DNA of 35,502 nucleotides from Nitrospirota bacterium. Lineage in GTDB: Bacteria; Nitrospirota; Thermodesulfovibrionia; Thermodesulfovibrionales; Magnetobacteriaceae. Positions 26,801 to 34,965 of this stretch are shown here, piece by piece (positions within the stretch are counted from its first letter, which is position 1; each line of letters starts with the position of its first letter). The stretch covers positions 1-35,502 of the forward strand of contig JADFXJ010000021.1 in NCBI GenBank assembly GCA_015233615.1. The letters are read 5' to 3'. Made by a program: the position numbers and the translations under genes. The notes under the pieces are model-generated. The model ran no database searches, had not been told where the DNA came from, and saw only the letters and a list, made by a program, of their open reading frames with translations.

Positions 26801-27191
26801 CGGCAGCCTGTCCATACTGGTTCGTCAAACCATTTACTACGGAGTTGTCCCTCGTGGTGAAGAGGGCTACGCCGGTCGTACTGCTGGCCGTTATCTGTCC
26901 AACTCCGGTAGTTTTCGTAAAATTCACGTTAGTGTTTTTCACCGGCATACCGTTTATGTCAGAAACGTACGCAGTCATGAATATCGGCGCATTAGTCTGC
27001 CCTAAAGACGTAGTAGGCGACAAGAGTACCTTAAAGGGTACGCCCGACTGTCCGGTGCCCGGCGTATAGTCCGGGGCCGAAGTGCCGCCTCCACCGCCGC
27101 TTCCACAACTATAAATCAGTAATAGTGCCAGAAGATAAACCGGCACGAGAAATATGGGACCGAAACTTGTTTTTTTATTACGTATAATCAT
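23898..27191 (-). CDS. Giant surface lipoprotein with tandem Ig-like domains
   Basis: The chosen start is ATG at 27191, with GAGGAG 9 nt upstream, giving 1097 aa. An earlier in-frame ATG would run into the preceding gene and bury the signal. The N-terminus has a lipobox (LLLIYSC, C29) followed by GSGGGGG. An invasin-like Ig (Big_1) region follows, then an acidic DGNGNGVYDENDDF loop that could bind calcium. A further Ig-like domain precedes seven beta-sandwich repeats of about 85-95 aa covering the C-terminal 640 residues. Six of them share VGDT-F-I-GG-GPYTITSSN and VTITVIDA-G-TV-VPVTIT. It is likely outer-membrane anchored, for adhesion or matrix contact. It is 25 bp after a small lipoprotein gene and belongs to the run behind pilQ. 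Confidence 0.9.
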   Translation of the reverse strand: MIIRNKKTSFGPIFLVPVYLLALLLIYSCGSGGGGGTSAPDYTPGTGQSGVPFKVLLSPTTSLGQTNAPIFMTAYVSDINGMPVKNTNVNFTKTTGVGQITASSTTGVALFTTRDNSVVNGLTNQYGQAAVQVTSTASGFVTVEAVAGGGLMDKKSVLFGSSGAKSFSPIFVSVSFDGNGNGVYDENDDFKVCQGTTTNTVKLRATVYYKGERVSGSTGINGQPVYVYISSDNDRLTTFPYNIYFDSVNNVCTYPDKSVNGAPASGAGCIYTGTFNNLSQNHVKEDFVTINSTGDAYSTFNVNCQLTATEQTLNLFAVTSTFVLPEFSSIVAFQGQGGASLFLEPITVTSVKLTANPTQVAVGSSSAITATVNTNLGNATAPDGTLVQFTVDCQDVSVPSASVSPNPAQTVNGVATTIFTSNAIPVNGTCTVTGKAGGVTSAPATFTIVPVLSVNPAAATLTDPKIGDTYTFQIIGGTPAYTVTSDNPAVSVTLSGKNVIAKIVSYPPKGGTNVANIKITDAKSVSVTATLTISISPLAVSPPSQTVVNPKIGDTMSFAITGGVGPYTVTSSNTTVLTVALSGTNGITATIKDVPVNGSVNVTITVIDAQGTTVTVPVTITTAATSPLIVVPNPYSVTNPNVGDTLSFTIKGGMGPYTITSSNKTVLTVAPATLATAGAFTATILSLPASGSLIVTITVIDAQGTTVNVPVTITVAANSQMTVVPNPFAVTNPNVGDTMTFTIKGGTGPYTITSSNKTMLTVPATLAAAGPFTATIASLPANGSSVTINIIVIDSLGATVTVPVTITMSANLPLSVAPPSASLIDPHVGDTLPFVIIGGTGPYTITSSNKAVLAVPVVPQAAAGPFTATIVSLPANVLSMTVTITVIDALGASVTVQVSITLSGNSALSVAPTTATLTDPNLNDQLIFSVKGGTAPYIITSDTPKVLTVVPNPLPAAGNITATVVSVPVSDTVTVHITIVDATNATIQATVNLVRSPLTITPKTLSVSSGGWNAIGASNVFTFFISGGSPPYTNIGPNGQPAISHPQYVTAAIAGGNILTVTKTGMIPPAGTTIIITVYDSTGNATNSATATISVVP
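23901..25845 (-). repeat. Tandem repeats of about 270-280 bp encoding Ig-like domains
   Basis: Seven modules are visible at protein level. The third and fourth are the closest to each other (both P-N-P-x-x-V-T-N-P-N-V-G-D-T, then GPYTITSSNKT). At DNA level, the block encoding the YTITSSN core recurs near 24650, 24927, 25206 and 25480 at intervals of about 275 bp. Confidence 0.85.
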
Positions 27192-27216
27192 TTGTGGTTT
27201 CTCCTCTTTTAAATTG

Positions 27217-27831
27217 CTAACAAGTGGCGTAGTCTGCCAGTTGTACCGTTCTGTGTACAACCACGCTGAAGGTTGTACCATAAGCATCTACACCATAAAG
27301 CGTTATCTTCATATCGTACAGGTATGGCATATTGACGGCAGGGTTGTACTTACCGTTTAGTAAGGCGTTCCAATAGGCTACCTTGTCTCCACCCTTGAAG
27401 ATGAGGGCGGTCACCGGGCTGCTACTATCATGGAGTATAGCTACTTGTGTCGTATTGTCATACGTGGCAATTGGCGGGAGGTTAAGCTCAAGGTTCTGGG
27501 CGTGATACTCGACGGTGTAGCGGGTTATATATAATGTACCGGACGGATTTGTTGCGTCATAAGAGGTGGCGGCGACGGTCATGACTGCATACTCGTCCCC
27601 GAAACTTTCAGCAGTTTTACCATCGGCACAAAAGCCGTTTTGCACGTCTATTTCCCATACGTCTCCCGCCGTTTTGTTTACTGTACTGTGTATGATTGCG
27701 GTAACGTCTACCGAAGCTCCTATCAGACCCGTGCTGCTTCCAGGCGCCCCCGGACCTCCTCCGTTTCCACAATTGTCCAGGAATAATAATCCCGTCAGTA
27801 TAATGACGAACGTAAATACCCTTTTACTCAT
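27217..27831 (-). CDS. Small exported lipoprotein-like protein of unknown function
   Basis: The 204-aa product starts with a lysine-arginine n-region, a hydrophobic core, and FLDNC (C21) followed by GNGGGPGAPG, the same Cys-Gly-rich style as the next gene. The asparagine just before the cysteine is unusual for a lipobox. The mature part has no family I recognise. It is beta-like (VDVTAIIHSTVNK, LYITRYTVEYHAQ, MKITLYGVDAYGTTFSVVV), with one internal cysteine and a C-terminal Cys. AAAGGAGG lies about 5 nt before the ATG, and a second AAAAGGAGG sits 16 bp further upstream. It stands between pilQ and the Ig-repeat lipoprotein gene in one apparent transcript, so it may be exported or displayed together with them. 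Confidence 0.8.
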   Translation of the reverse strand: MSKRVFTFVIILTGLLFLDNCGNGGGPGAPGSSTGLIGASVDVTAIIHSTVNKTAGDVWEIDVQNGFCADGKTAESFGDEYAVMTVAATSYDATNPSGTLYITRYTVEYHAQNLELNLPPIATYDNTTQVAILHDSSSPVTALIFKGGDKVAYWNALLNGKYNPAVNMPYLYDMKITLYGVDAYGTTFSVVVHRTVQLADYATC

Positions 27832-27878
27832 TACTTCCTCCTTTTGTACTGCCTCCTTTTATTTGAAGGGCCGGTGCT

Positions 27879-30653
27879 TTACTCACTCGCTTCCCTCTCG
27901 TAATCTCTGGTAATAACCCTGGGTGTTATAAATATAAAAAACTCCGACTCCGTAACGGTTTTTTGTTCGGATTTAAAAAGCCAGCCCAAAATTGGCACTT
28001 CCTTAAGCATTGGAGTGCCGCTTTCGCTGTAGGAACGATTGGACTTGAAAATCCCTCCGAGAACCAGCGTTTCGCCGTCTCTGACGAGAACTTTGGTAAC
28101 CTCCGACAATGTAGTCGTATTTGGCGTCTGGCTCCCTCCAATATTAGTGAAGCCACTCAGGTCACTTTTCGTCACATTCAAGTCCATGATTATAGAGTTA
28201 TTCGCCGTTACCTGCGGTTTTACGTTTATGCTAACTGTAATGGGTAAAAACGCGGCCGATACTATGCCCTGCTGGTTCATCTGAGGATATGGAACCTGGA
28301 GACCCTGGGTGATGGTGGCCGCCTGGTTGTTCATGGTAAGGATTTTCGGACTTGTGATTATCTTGCCGTTGCCTGTAGCTTCGACTGCTTGCAGCCTCAC
28401 GTCCAGGCCCAGCGACCTCTGCGCGTTGATGAGACCGAGTGCTACGCCGCTTGACAGACTACCCACTGCCGTGGGAATGTCGGCAAGAAAAGTATTTCCC
28501 GTAACGGGAACCGACCCGCCGCCGCCCGCAGCCCCCGCGGCACTCGTCTTATCCAGTGCCTTTGAGTACACGCCCCAGTTTATACCCAAATTATCGTTGA
28601 AGTTTTTGCTGACCTCCACGATTCGGGCCTCAATCATGACCTGCTTGTCGGGTTGATCCATATCTTTTATTATATCTTCGATTAATTTCAGGTTACTCTC
28701 GAAATCCTTAACTATAACCTGATTAAGCCTGCTGTCGGCGTTCACGATACCATTTGGAGATACCAACCTGTTGAGGCCGATTCTGTAGCTTGCGGAAGCA
28801 CCTTGTCCGGCTGCACCGCCGGTTGCCGTTTTACCTGCGTTGGCAAAGTTTTCGTAAGCGCCTATATAACCGGCTTTCTCAGTTATACTAGCGGTTTCAT
28901 TGCCTTTGACTCCACTTCCATCAAGTGTCGCTTTGACGTCTTCCGCCTTCGCGTAATTCAATTTAAAAGTCTTCTGTATCATCTTTTGGCTTTCCTGCCT
29001 AATCCTGTCTGATTCAGCTTGCAGGTTCCTTGTTTCATTTTCGCGCTTTTTATCGGCCTGGATGCGATCTTTTTGATCATCGATGGTTTTGGCCAGGGCA
29101 ATCCTTATTATGTTGTTGCCTGTTACTTCACACCCAAGGTTGTTAATTCTCTGTATCAGTTCAAGTATGTCTTTCCAATAGGCGTCTTTGACCTGCATAG
29201 TTACTTTACCGGTTACGGAGGGGTCTACCACGACGTTACAGTCGCTCTCCTGGGCCAGCACTCTGAATACGGCCACTATGTCGGCACTCTGGAAATCCAG
29301 CGTCAGACGGTGGCCAATGTTGCACCTTACCGTAGCGCCGCATAATGAGATGTCAGACCTCTCGATGGAAGCCGGCAGCGTGGCGTTGGCCGCGGAGACG
29401 GAACCCGCATTCACCGGCTCGCCGGTACCCCTGACGGACGTTTCCTCCGCAGGAGTATGGAAGGTCTTCATTGTTCTGTCACTGTCGGCACCCTTAGAAG
29501 GATCCTTCGGGCGGTACTTGCCGTTAGAATTACCGGCAGTCACTTCGCCTGCCTTTTGTCCTTCTTTGTCGAAAGGCAGCTCCTTTATATTGACGGTATC
29601 GGTAGAGGAAATATGTTCTGTTGCCGGTTTGCGCTCCCGTATCGATCTGCTTACAGCCGTTTCTTTGCTCAGCGGAGCGGCCAGAGACACTATTACCGTG
29701 TCCATGATGGCTACTACCTCATAGGGGGTGTCTTTTGTCAACTCCATCACGATGCGTACGCCTTTGCCGGCACCGGCGGCACCGGAGGCCGACCCCATCG
29801 TGGTCTCTTCCCACCTCAGGGCCTTAAGCGGCAGGGCGATCTCCCTGGGAAGAGTGGCGGAAAGCTTCACTCCAGGTATGTCTATGACAATCGAGCCGTT
29901 CACCGTGGAAACCTTTGGTTCCATAGTCCCGTCTCCGTGTATTATAACGTTTACGGCCTCCGGCTCGCGTTTAAAGCTTACGTCGGTAACAAGCCTGGCC
30001 TTTGGACCTTCGGTACCCCTTGTGGCCTCAGCAGGAGACGTGGCCGGCATGTTTTGTCCCTCGAACACCTTGTCGAGGTCCGGGCTTGCCGCCGATTGCG
30101 CTTCTTTATTTTCGCCGGAGTCTCCGCTTACGGCCGAGTTACCCGCCGGAGAGCCCGCCCGAAGGGTTATGCTCAAAGTGTTGCCCGACATTTCGTGTGT
30201 GACGTCGTAAGGCGAACTGAGAGTTATTACCAGAATCGTCATCTTTGCCGGCATCGCGGACGGTGCATTGGCCTGTTCATTGACCAGTTCATTGGACTGT
30301 TCGTTGGACCGGGTTTTTTCGGTCACCATCTTCGAAGATATGGATACTTCACTGACACCTTCTTTGCCTGACTCGATCCTGTCCCTGAAAGTCCCCTGGT
30401 CTACGTTTTTTAACTCCAACATTATTTTAAATGGATCGGAGGTTCTCGTTAAAGCATAATCGAACTTTTCCTTTGCGACTATTTTGAGACCGAAATTGGT
30501 AATTTCTATGTCCTTGATAAAATTGGACGAGCCAACTGGCTCCCGCTCGTCAACTTTTGCATCTTTAACCTCCTTGCCGGTGGCACACGCGTTTAAGCTT
30601 AATATGGCAGAAAGAAACAAGGCCAATAAAAAAAAGCTCCTTTTTCTACTCAT
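27879..30653 (-). CDS. pilQ: Type IV pilus outer-membrane secretin PilQ
   Basis: The 924-aa secretin forms the gated outer-membrane channel for the pilus fibre. The signal has a lipobox (SLNAC, C23). Two AMIN domains (about 45-170 and 222-335) bind peptidoglycan in the family. An STN/N0 domain (LDFQSADIVAVFRVLAQ onward, about 452-520), an N1/NolW domain (around LNQVIVKDFESNLKLIEDII) and the secretin core (KIITSPKILTMNNQAATI to VPILGWLFKSE and FFIFITPRVI) follow. Linkers of low complexity make it longer than the 700-770 aa of well-known PilQ. GAGGAGG stands 7 nt before the ATG at 30653. It closes the pilMNOP operon. Confidence 0.96.
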   Translation of the reverse strand: MSRKRSFFLLALFLSAILSLNACATGKEVKDAKVDEREPVGSSNFIKDIEITNFGLKIVAKEKFDYALTRTSDPFKIMLELKNVDQGTFRDRIESGKEGVSEVSISSKMVTEKTRSNEQSNELVNEQANAPSAMPAKMTILVITLSSPYDVTHEMSGNTLSITLRAGSPAGNSAVSGDSGENKEAQSAASPDLDKVFEGQNMPATSPAEATRGTEGPKARLVTDVSFKREPEAVNVIIHGDGTMEPKVSTVNGSIVIDIPGVKLSATLPREIALPLKALRWEETTMGSASGAAGAGKGVRIVMELTKDTPYEVVAIMDTVIVSLAAPLSKETAVSRSIRERKPATEHISSTDTVNIKELPFDKEGQKAGEVTAGNSNGKYRPKDPSKGADSDRTMKTFHTPAEETSVRGTGEPVNAGSVSAANATLPASIERSDISLCGATVRCNIGHRLTLDFQSADIVAVFRVLAQESDCNVVVDPSVTGKVTMQVKDAYWKDILELIQRINNLGCEVTGNNIIRIALAKTIDDQKDRIQADKKRENETRNLQAESDRIRQESQKMIQKTFKLNYAKAEDVKATLDGSGVKGNETASITEKAGYIGAYENFANAGKTATGGAAGQGASASYRIGLNRLVSPNGIVNADSRLNQVIVKDFESNLKLIEDIIKDMDQPDKQVMIEARIVEVSKNFNDNLGINWGVYSKALDKTSAAGAAGGGGSVPVTGNTFLADIPTAVGSLSSGVALGLINAQRSLGLDVRLQAVEATGNGKIITSPKILTMNNQAATITQGLQVPYPQMNQQGIVSAAFLPITVSINVKPQVTANNSIIMDLNVTKSDLSGFTNIGGSQTPNTTTLSEVTKVLVRDGETLVLGGIFKSNRSYSESGTPMLKEVPILGWLFKSEQKTVTESEFFIFITPRVITRDYEREASE

Positions 30654-30710
30654 TAAAAGTCCTCCTCGATGTCTGTTCCATATATAAATTTCGATACGTG
30701 CAAAAACCCT

Positions 30711-32069
30711 TTATTTTCTCTTAAGTTTATGTTTTGATTTACCATGGCTCTCTTTTCTATGGCTCTCTCCCTGGGCGTGCAAACCTCCCGTATCGTCGCC
30801 TTTACCGTCGACGTTTATGTTCAAGTCCAAACAAACGTTACCGCCGTCAACCGACACGTCGGACCTTCTGTATGTCCTGGCCGATCCGTCCTTAGTAGTG
30901 AATGTGATAGCCAGGTCTTTTATAACAAGAGGCTGGTTTGTGGACACTTCGGCATGGTTCCTGGGATATATCTTAAGAATGTTGCCGTCGATAACTTTTT
31001 CCAGGTTTTGTGTTTCGAGTATTGTGTCCAGAGCCTTGTCCCAGGGAACGTTCTTGAGCTTTAGTGTGATCTTTCCCCGGACTCCCGGTGCTACCACGAT
31101 ATTGTAGCCGCTGATGTCGGAGATCAGCCTTATGATAGATATTATGTCTGCGTTATTGAAATCCAGTGTTACAGGGCTTTTAGGAAAATCTTCGTTCTTC
31201 TCGTTACCGATTTCGGCACGAATCCCGTTAAGTGTTTCCTGTCGGTTGCCATCGATTGAATTAGCCTGGGTTTTGGCCTGGGTTTTGTCTTCAGGCAATT
31301 GTTGTAAATCTTGCTCTGTCTTGTCACCGGATTTTTGGGTATCTTCCCGAGAGGCGCCCCTTGCCGTCATTGCTCCAGGCTTGTCAGGTATCTGTCCGGA
31401 ATCTGTTTTCCGGCTCCCGGTTTTTTGAGCCTCACCAACGGTGAGCATGACAATTACCCTGGATCCAAGAAGTTCCACCTCGTAGGCTACCTTGTAGGCT
31501 AAATCGAGAACCACCCGTACCTTATCCTTATACGGCGCCCACCTGATACTATTAAGCGGCAAAGACACTGCCGGTACTCTCGATACCTTCGAGTCGACGC
31601 CAACCTTAGGTATGTCTATTACTATTCTGCCATCGAGGGTGAATACGTCTGGTATGATCAGGCCGTCCCCCTCTATTTCAATCCTTGACGTAAGCTGGGA
31701 TTCCCTGGTAAAGGTTATGTTAGTGATGTTTTTGGCATCCCTGAGTGTATTATCGGTATTTTGGCTGGAAACCGATTTGGCTCCGGGTCTGGCTTCGGGC
31801 TTACCTTCCGGTTTGGCCTCCGGTTTTACTCCCGGTTTGGCTTCGGATTTAGCTTCCGGTTTGGCTTCCGGTTTGGCTTCCGGCTGGCCCTTCCCGGATT
31901 CTGCCCTGGTGAGCGACGCCACGGAAGACTGTGTACGTTGTTCCGCCACTCCGGCACCTTTGTCGCCGTGAACCTGCACGTCCCTGCGCACGGACTGGTC
32001 ACATCCGTAAGAAAACAACGCCACGATACCAATGATACCAATAAGTATGGGCCTGTTCCTTACTTGCAC
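30711..32069 (-). CDS. AMIN/STN pilus accessory lipoprotein (secretin-like without the secretin barrel)
   Basis: The 452-aa exported protein has a signal ending FSYGC (weak lipobox, C23). A linker of nine PEAK-type four-residue repeats occupies residues 63-98. An AMIN-like domain follows (about 110-212, ITFTRESQLTSRIEIEGDG, then RVVLDLAYKVAYEV). After a polar linker an STN domain appears (VTLDFNNADIISIIRLISD to LEKVIDGNILKIYP). It then ends with a His/Lys-rich tail instead of the secretin barrel. These modules repeat the PilQ N-terminus, so it is either a PilQ paralogue that lost its barrel or a dedicated partner in the periplasm. The GTG at 32069 overlaps the end of pilP by 10 bp and follows a GGAAGGGG site. 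It lies directly before pilQ. Confidence 0.85.
   Translation of the reverse strand: MQVRNRPILIGIIGIVALFSYGCDQSVRRDVQVHGDKGAGVAEQRTQSSVASLTRAESGKGQPEAKPEAKPEAKSEAKPGVKPEAKPEGKPEARPGAKSVSSQNTDNTLRDAKNITNITFTRESQLTSRIEIEGDGLIIPDVFTLDGRIVIDIPKVGVDSKVSRVPAVSLPLNSIRWAPYKDKVRVVLDLAYKVAYEVELLGSRVIVMLTVGEAQKTGSRKTDSGQIPDKPGAMTARGASREDTQKSGDKTEQDLQQLPEDKTQAKTQANSIDGNRQETLNGIRAEIGNEKNEDFPKSPVTLDFNNADIISIIRLISDISGYNIVVAPGVRGKITLKLKNVPWDKALDTILETQNLEKVIDGNILKIYPRNHAEVSTNQPLVIKDLAITFTTKDGSARTYRRSDVSVDGGNVCLDLNINVDGKGDDTGGLHAQGESHRKESHGKSKHKLKRK
31776..31883 (-). repeat. 12-bp tandem repeat encoding PEAK units
   Basis: Nine units of four codons read PEAK, PEAK, PEAK, SEAK, PGVK, PEAK, PEGK, PEAR, PGAK. The plus strand shows GGCTTCCGGTTT-type units. 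Such a linker would be extended and may span the periplasm or peptidoglycan. Confidence 0.9.
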
Positions 32070-32656
32070 TCTTCCCCTTCCTCATGGTATAAGCACATGA
32101 GCACGGGTTGCACTACTGCTTTGCCGTACTCGTTGGTAAACTTTTCTTCGATAGTTATCTTGTCGGGTTCTATCCGCAATACCGTACCACCGTTTCTGCC
32201 TATAGGAGTCCCTTTTACCACCGTATAGGACTTGCCGTCTTTCAACGTGACAACGGCATATTTGCCCCGGGCGTTTATTACCACGCCCACGAGAGTCATT
32301 TCGCCTAATTCGGTACTTTCCAGGGGGGTAAGAATCCGCTGCGGCCTCGACTGTTGCACCTTCTTCGCTTTATTGAGCTCGATTATAGACATGAAAGGAT
32401 CCCGTCTCCCCGTGGGGTTATATACGTAAGGGGTAATGGGAGCCGGCATCGCAAGTTCCTCTTCTTCGGCAGACGGAGCGCCGCTTGCTTTGGCAGATGG
32501 CGCAGCGCCCGGCCCTTCCTTGGTCTTTGCAACGCCTGACCCGTTAATTTCCGCGCCGGAGACTTCCCCTGAAAACCCGCAGCAACACAACAGAATCAGC
32601 AATACCGATGGCAACACGGCCGCAAACAAGCCGAAGGCCCTGGCTTTATTTACCAT
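32060..32656 (-). CDS. pilP: Type IV pilus inner-membrane lipoprotein PilP
   Basis: The 198-aa protein has an N-terminal hydrophobic stretch ending LLCCCG, three cysteines in an unusual lipobox position. A low-complexity A/E/P linker follows, then the PilP core (YNPTGRRDPFMSI, LGEMTLVGVV, YAVVTLKDGKSYTVVKG, EKFTNEYGK). PilP links PilN/PilO to PilQ in the periplasm. The ATG at 32656 overlaps pilO by 11 bp, and its end overlaps the AMIN/STN gene, consistent with one tightly coupled operon. The length is typical for the family. Confidence 0.93.
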   Translation of the reverse strand: MVNKARAFGLFAAVLPSVLLILLCCCGFSGEVSGAEINGSGVAKTKEGPGAAPSAKASGAPSAEEEELAMPAPITPYVYNPTGRRDPFMSIIELNKAKKVQQSRPQRILTPLESTELGEMTLVGVVINARGKYAVVTLKDGKSYTVVKGTPIGRNGGTVLRIEPDKITIEEKFTNEYGKAVVQPVLMCLYHEEGEECK

Positions 32657-33248
32657 TTCCCTTCTCCGGCGTCTTCTCCTGTATGGCGGTAAACGTACTT
32701 GCAGAGAGAGATATGGAAAGATTGACCTCGCCCTTGAAAAGCGCAGGAGTGCGCAATTGTATCCGGGAAGTGCTGACTATCCTGTCGAGGGCAGTCAACC
32801 TGCTCAGAAAATCGCCCAGCCTGTGGTAAGAACCCCTCATTTCTACCCTTATAGGTACCACGTACAGAAAGTTACTCGGGTGGTTGGACCTTGCCTGGGG
32901 CTCCCAAAGCGTTATCTTCAACCCGGAGGCAATGGCATTGTCGGACACCTGCTTCAGAAGATTCGATATTTCGCCCTCCTCCGGCAACTGCTTCTTTATT
33001 TGTGAGTATACCATTTCCATCCTTTCCTTTCTTCGCTTAACCCCGGCAATCCTGGCAGCCTTTTTAGTTGCGTCGTCTATCTCGCCGTCAAGCTTTTTTA
33101 TATCCACTACAAGCTTTTTTATATCGTCAGACTTCGGGCTGTAAATGATTAAGTAAAATGGTATGGCTATTATCAGAGCCGGAATGAACGCGACGAGCAC
33201 CTTCAGACCGGGATGAAGCTTGTCGAGATTTAAGTTAATCGCAGCCAT
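32646..33248 (-). CDS. pilO: Type IV pilus alignment protein PilO
   Basis: The 200-aa bitopic inner-membrane protein has one transmembrane helix (about residues 17-36, VLVAFIPALIIAIPFYLII). A coiled coil follows (about 38-85, rich in K, E, D and I), then a ferredoxin-like periplasmic domain (LYVVPIRVEMRGSYHRLGDFLSRL). PilO dimerises with PilN and holds PilP. Its ATG overlaps the pilN stop by one base (TGATG). The order M-N-O-P is conserved in many bacteria. Confidence 0.94.
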   Translation of the reverse strand: MAAINLNLDKLHPGLKVLVAFIPALIIAIPFYLIIYSPKSDDIKKLVVDIKKLDGEIDDATKKAARIAGVKRRKERMEMVYSQIKKQLPEEGEISNLLKQVSDNAIASGLKITLWEPQARSNHPSNFLYVVPIRVEMRGSYHRLGDFLSRLTALDRIVSTSRIQLRTPALFKGEVNLSISLSASTFTAIQEKTPEKGNGK

Positions 33249-33847
33249 CAGCCCTTCTTCCCCGTCTCTTTTTCCTTGTCGATAACCGTCGCTACGCTCA
33301 TGCTTATGTCGAAAATGTACACGGGTATTTCGGTATCGCCCCTTTCGGTGGAACTTTTGGTAACCTTCAGATATACGTCTGTGAAAATTCGCGACCCTTT
33401 CAGATTATTCACGTACACAACTACGTCGTCATTGGTGAAGGCAACGCCGGAGAAGGCCAGACTTGCGCCGCTTAGCTCCATGGTGGTAAGCCACACGTTT
33501 TCTGGAAGGAGCCTGCTCACCTCGTCAAGAATCCGTACCGGAATACTCTGGCTTGCCCGCAACTCCTCTATAAGCTTTGTTTTGTCCTCTATCGTCCTGG
33601 TCACTTTCTCCAGATCCTCGACGTCCTTTATCTTTTTTTTCAGATCTGTGAGCCTGGCTGTCTTATCGCTTTTTTCCAGTGTCAGACGCTCCACTTTATT
33701 GTTTAAATAGACGTACGCGTAAGCCGCCAAAGCCAGCGAAACTATAGCGACCGCAACTATACCCACCGCTATGAGCGGCATGGCTAAAGGGGGCTTTTTC
33801 TTTTTTCTCGCTCTTCTGTCGACAAGGAGGAGGTTTACCCTTATCAT
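33248..33847 (-). CDS. pilN: Type IV pilus assembly protein PilN
   Basis: The 199-aa protein begins MIRVNLLLVDRR, the conserved cytoplasmic tail (I-x-N-L-L) that docks into PilM. A basic patch, one transmembrane helix (about 24-45), a coiled coil and a periplasmic fold with LLPENVWLTTMELSG follow. It shares a four-base ATGA overlap with pilM. It connects the PilM ring in the cytoplasm with PilO and PilP in the periplasm. Confidence 0.95.
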   Translation of the reverse strand: MIRVNLLLVDRRARKKKKPPLAMPLIAVGIVAVAIVSLALAAYAYVYLNNKVERLTLEKSDKTARLTDLKKKIKDVEDLEKVTRTIEDKTKLIEELRASQSIPVRILDEVSRLLPENVWLTTMELSGASLAFSGVAFTNDDVVVYVNNLKGSRIFTDVYLKVTKSSTERGDTEIPVYIFDISMSVATVIDKEKETGKKG

Positions 33848-34902
33848 CTATCGCCTATCCTTCTTACGGCAAGTCCTACGACCACGGAGGCAATCGGCGC
33901 AACAGACTGCAGTACCGGGATTTCCAGATGCTTGGGTATCCTGATGTTTTTAAAGGGATTTACCAGTGCGACTTCCAGGCCGGTTCTCGCGGCGATGGAG
34001 TCTTTGAAACCCTTGACGAGGGCTCCCCCGCCGCCCAGCATAAGTTCGTCGATAGAACCAATCTCGGGAGTGTCGCTGAAAAAGTCCAGCGCCCTGGTAA
34101 CCTCCATTATTATGTCTTCGGAGGCTGACATCAGTATCTCCTCCACGTGATCCGGCCCTATGCCTTCCTCACTCTCCCCCCTCTTCACTTTTTCCGCAGT
34201 CTCAAAGGAAATGTTGAGTTCCCTCATCAGAGCCTCCGTGTGGACGCTGCTGCCTATGGAAGTATCGCGGGTAAAAGTGGATACACCGTTTTTCAATATG
34301 TTTATCGTAGTTTTGGCAGCGCCGATGTTGACGATGGCTACGTTTTTTTCTTCCTTGGTCTTGTAGTTCAACTCATACATGTTTTCGAGTGAAAAAGCGT
34401 CCACGTCTACAATGACAGGGTTAAGGCCGGCATCCTTCACTACGTTAACGTAGCTGTTAAGAAGATCTTTCTTCACGGCAACAAGTACCACCTCTATCTG
34501 GCCCTGCTCTTCGGCAGGCCCTACGATCTGGTAGTCCAGGTTTACGTCTTCTATGCCGAAGGGCACGTACTGCTCGGCCTCGAAGCGAATGTTTTCGTTT
34601 AATACCTCTTCGGTCATCTCAGGCAACGTTATCCTCTTTATTATCACCGAAGAGTGGCCGGATATCGATATTACAACGTTCTTCGTCTTTGCTTTGGATT
34701 TCTTTACGATCTCTTTTATCGCTTCGGTAAGCCTGGCGGAATCGGCTATTGCGTCGTCCACAATAACGTTGGGCGGTATCTGAAGAAAGTCGAAGAGCTC
34801 CAGCTCAAAACCTTCCTTCAGATCCTTCAACTGGACCACCTTCAGGTAGCTCGAACCTATATCAAGCCCTAGCAGTGACTTTGAACCAAACAATCCTAAC
34901 AT
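33844..34902 (-). CDS. pilM: Type IV pilus actin-like protein PilM
   Basis: The 352-aa cytoplasmic protein has an actin/FtsA-like fold. GLDIGSSYLKVVQL is the phosphate-1 region, VAIVNIGAAKTTINIL the phosphate-2 region, and LMLGGGGALVKG the adenosine motif. It binds ATP and the tail of PilN in related systems. The ATG at 34902 is the first gene of the pilus operon, and the A/T-rich gap before it holds a promoter candidate. The length fits the family. Confidence 0.96.
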   Translation of the reverse strand: MLGLFGSKSLLGLDIGSSYLKVVQLKDLKEGFELELFDFLQIPPNVIVDDAIADSARLTEAIKEIVKKSKAKTKNVVISISGHSSVIIKRITLPEMTEEVLNENIRFEAEQYVPFGIEDVNLDYQIVGPAEEQGQIEVVLVAVKKDLLNSYVNVVKDAGLNPVIVDVDAFSLENMYELNYKTKEEKNVAIVNIGAAKTTINILKNGVSTFTRDTSIGSSVHTEALMRELNISFETAEKVKRGESEEGIGPDHVEEILMSASEDIIMEVTRALDFFSDTPEIGSIDELMLGGGGALVKGFKDSIAARTGLEVALVNPFKNIRIPKHLEIPVLQSVAPIASVVVGLAVRRIGDR

Positions 34903-34910
34903 GCTCTATC

Positions 34911-34939
34911 TTTTTACCATAATAAAAAAGTCTTGTCAA
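34911..34939 (-). promoter_or_regulatory. Promoter candidate of the pil operon
   Basis: A perfect TTGACA on the minus strand (34934-34939) is followed after 17 bp by TAAAAA (34911-34916). Transcription would start almost at the ATG, giving a very short leader. The whole gap 34903-34965 is nearly pure A/T. Confidence 0.4.
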
Positions 34940-34965
34940 GTATTTTATCATTTTTTTTTATGTAC

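Noticed and set aside
27192..27287. Earlier in-frame ATG giving a 1129-aa Ig-repeat protein
   Set aside because: It would overlap the upstream lipoprotein gene and bury the signal peptide; the ATG at 27191 has GAGGAG at the right distance.
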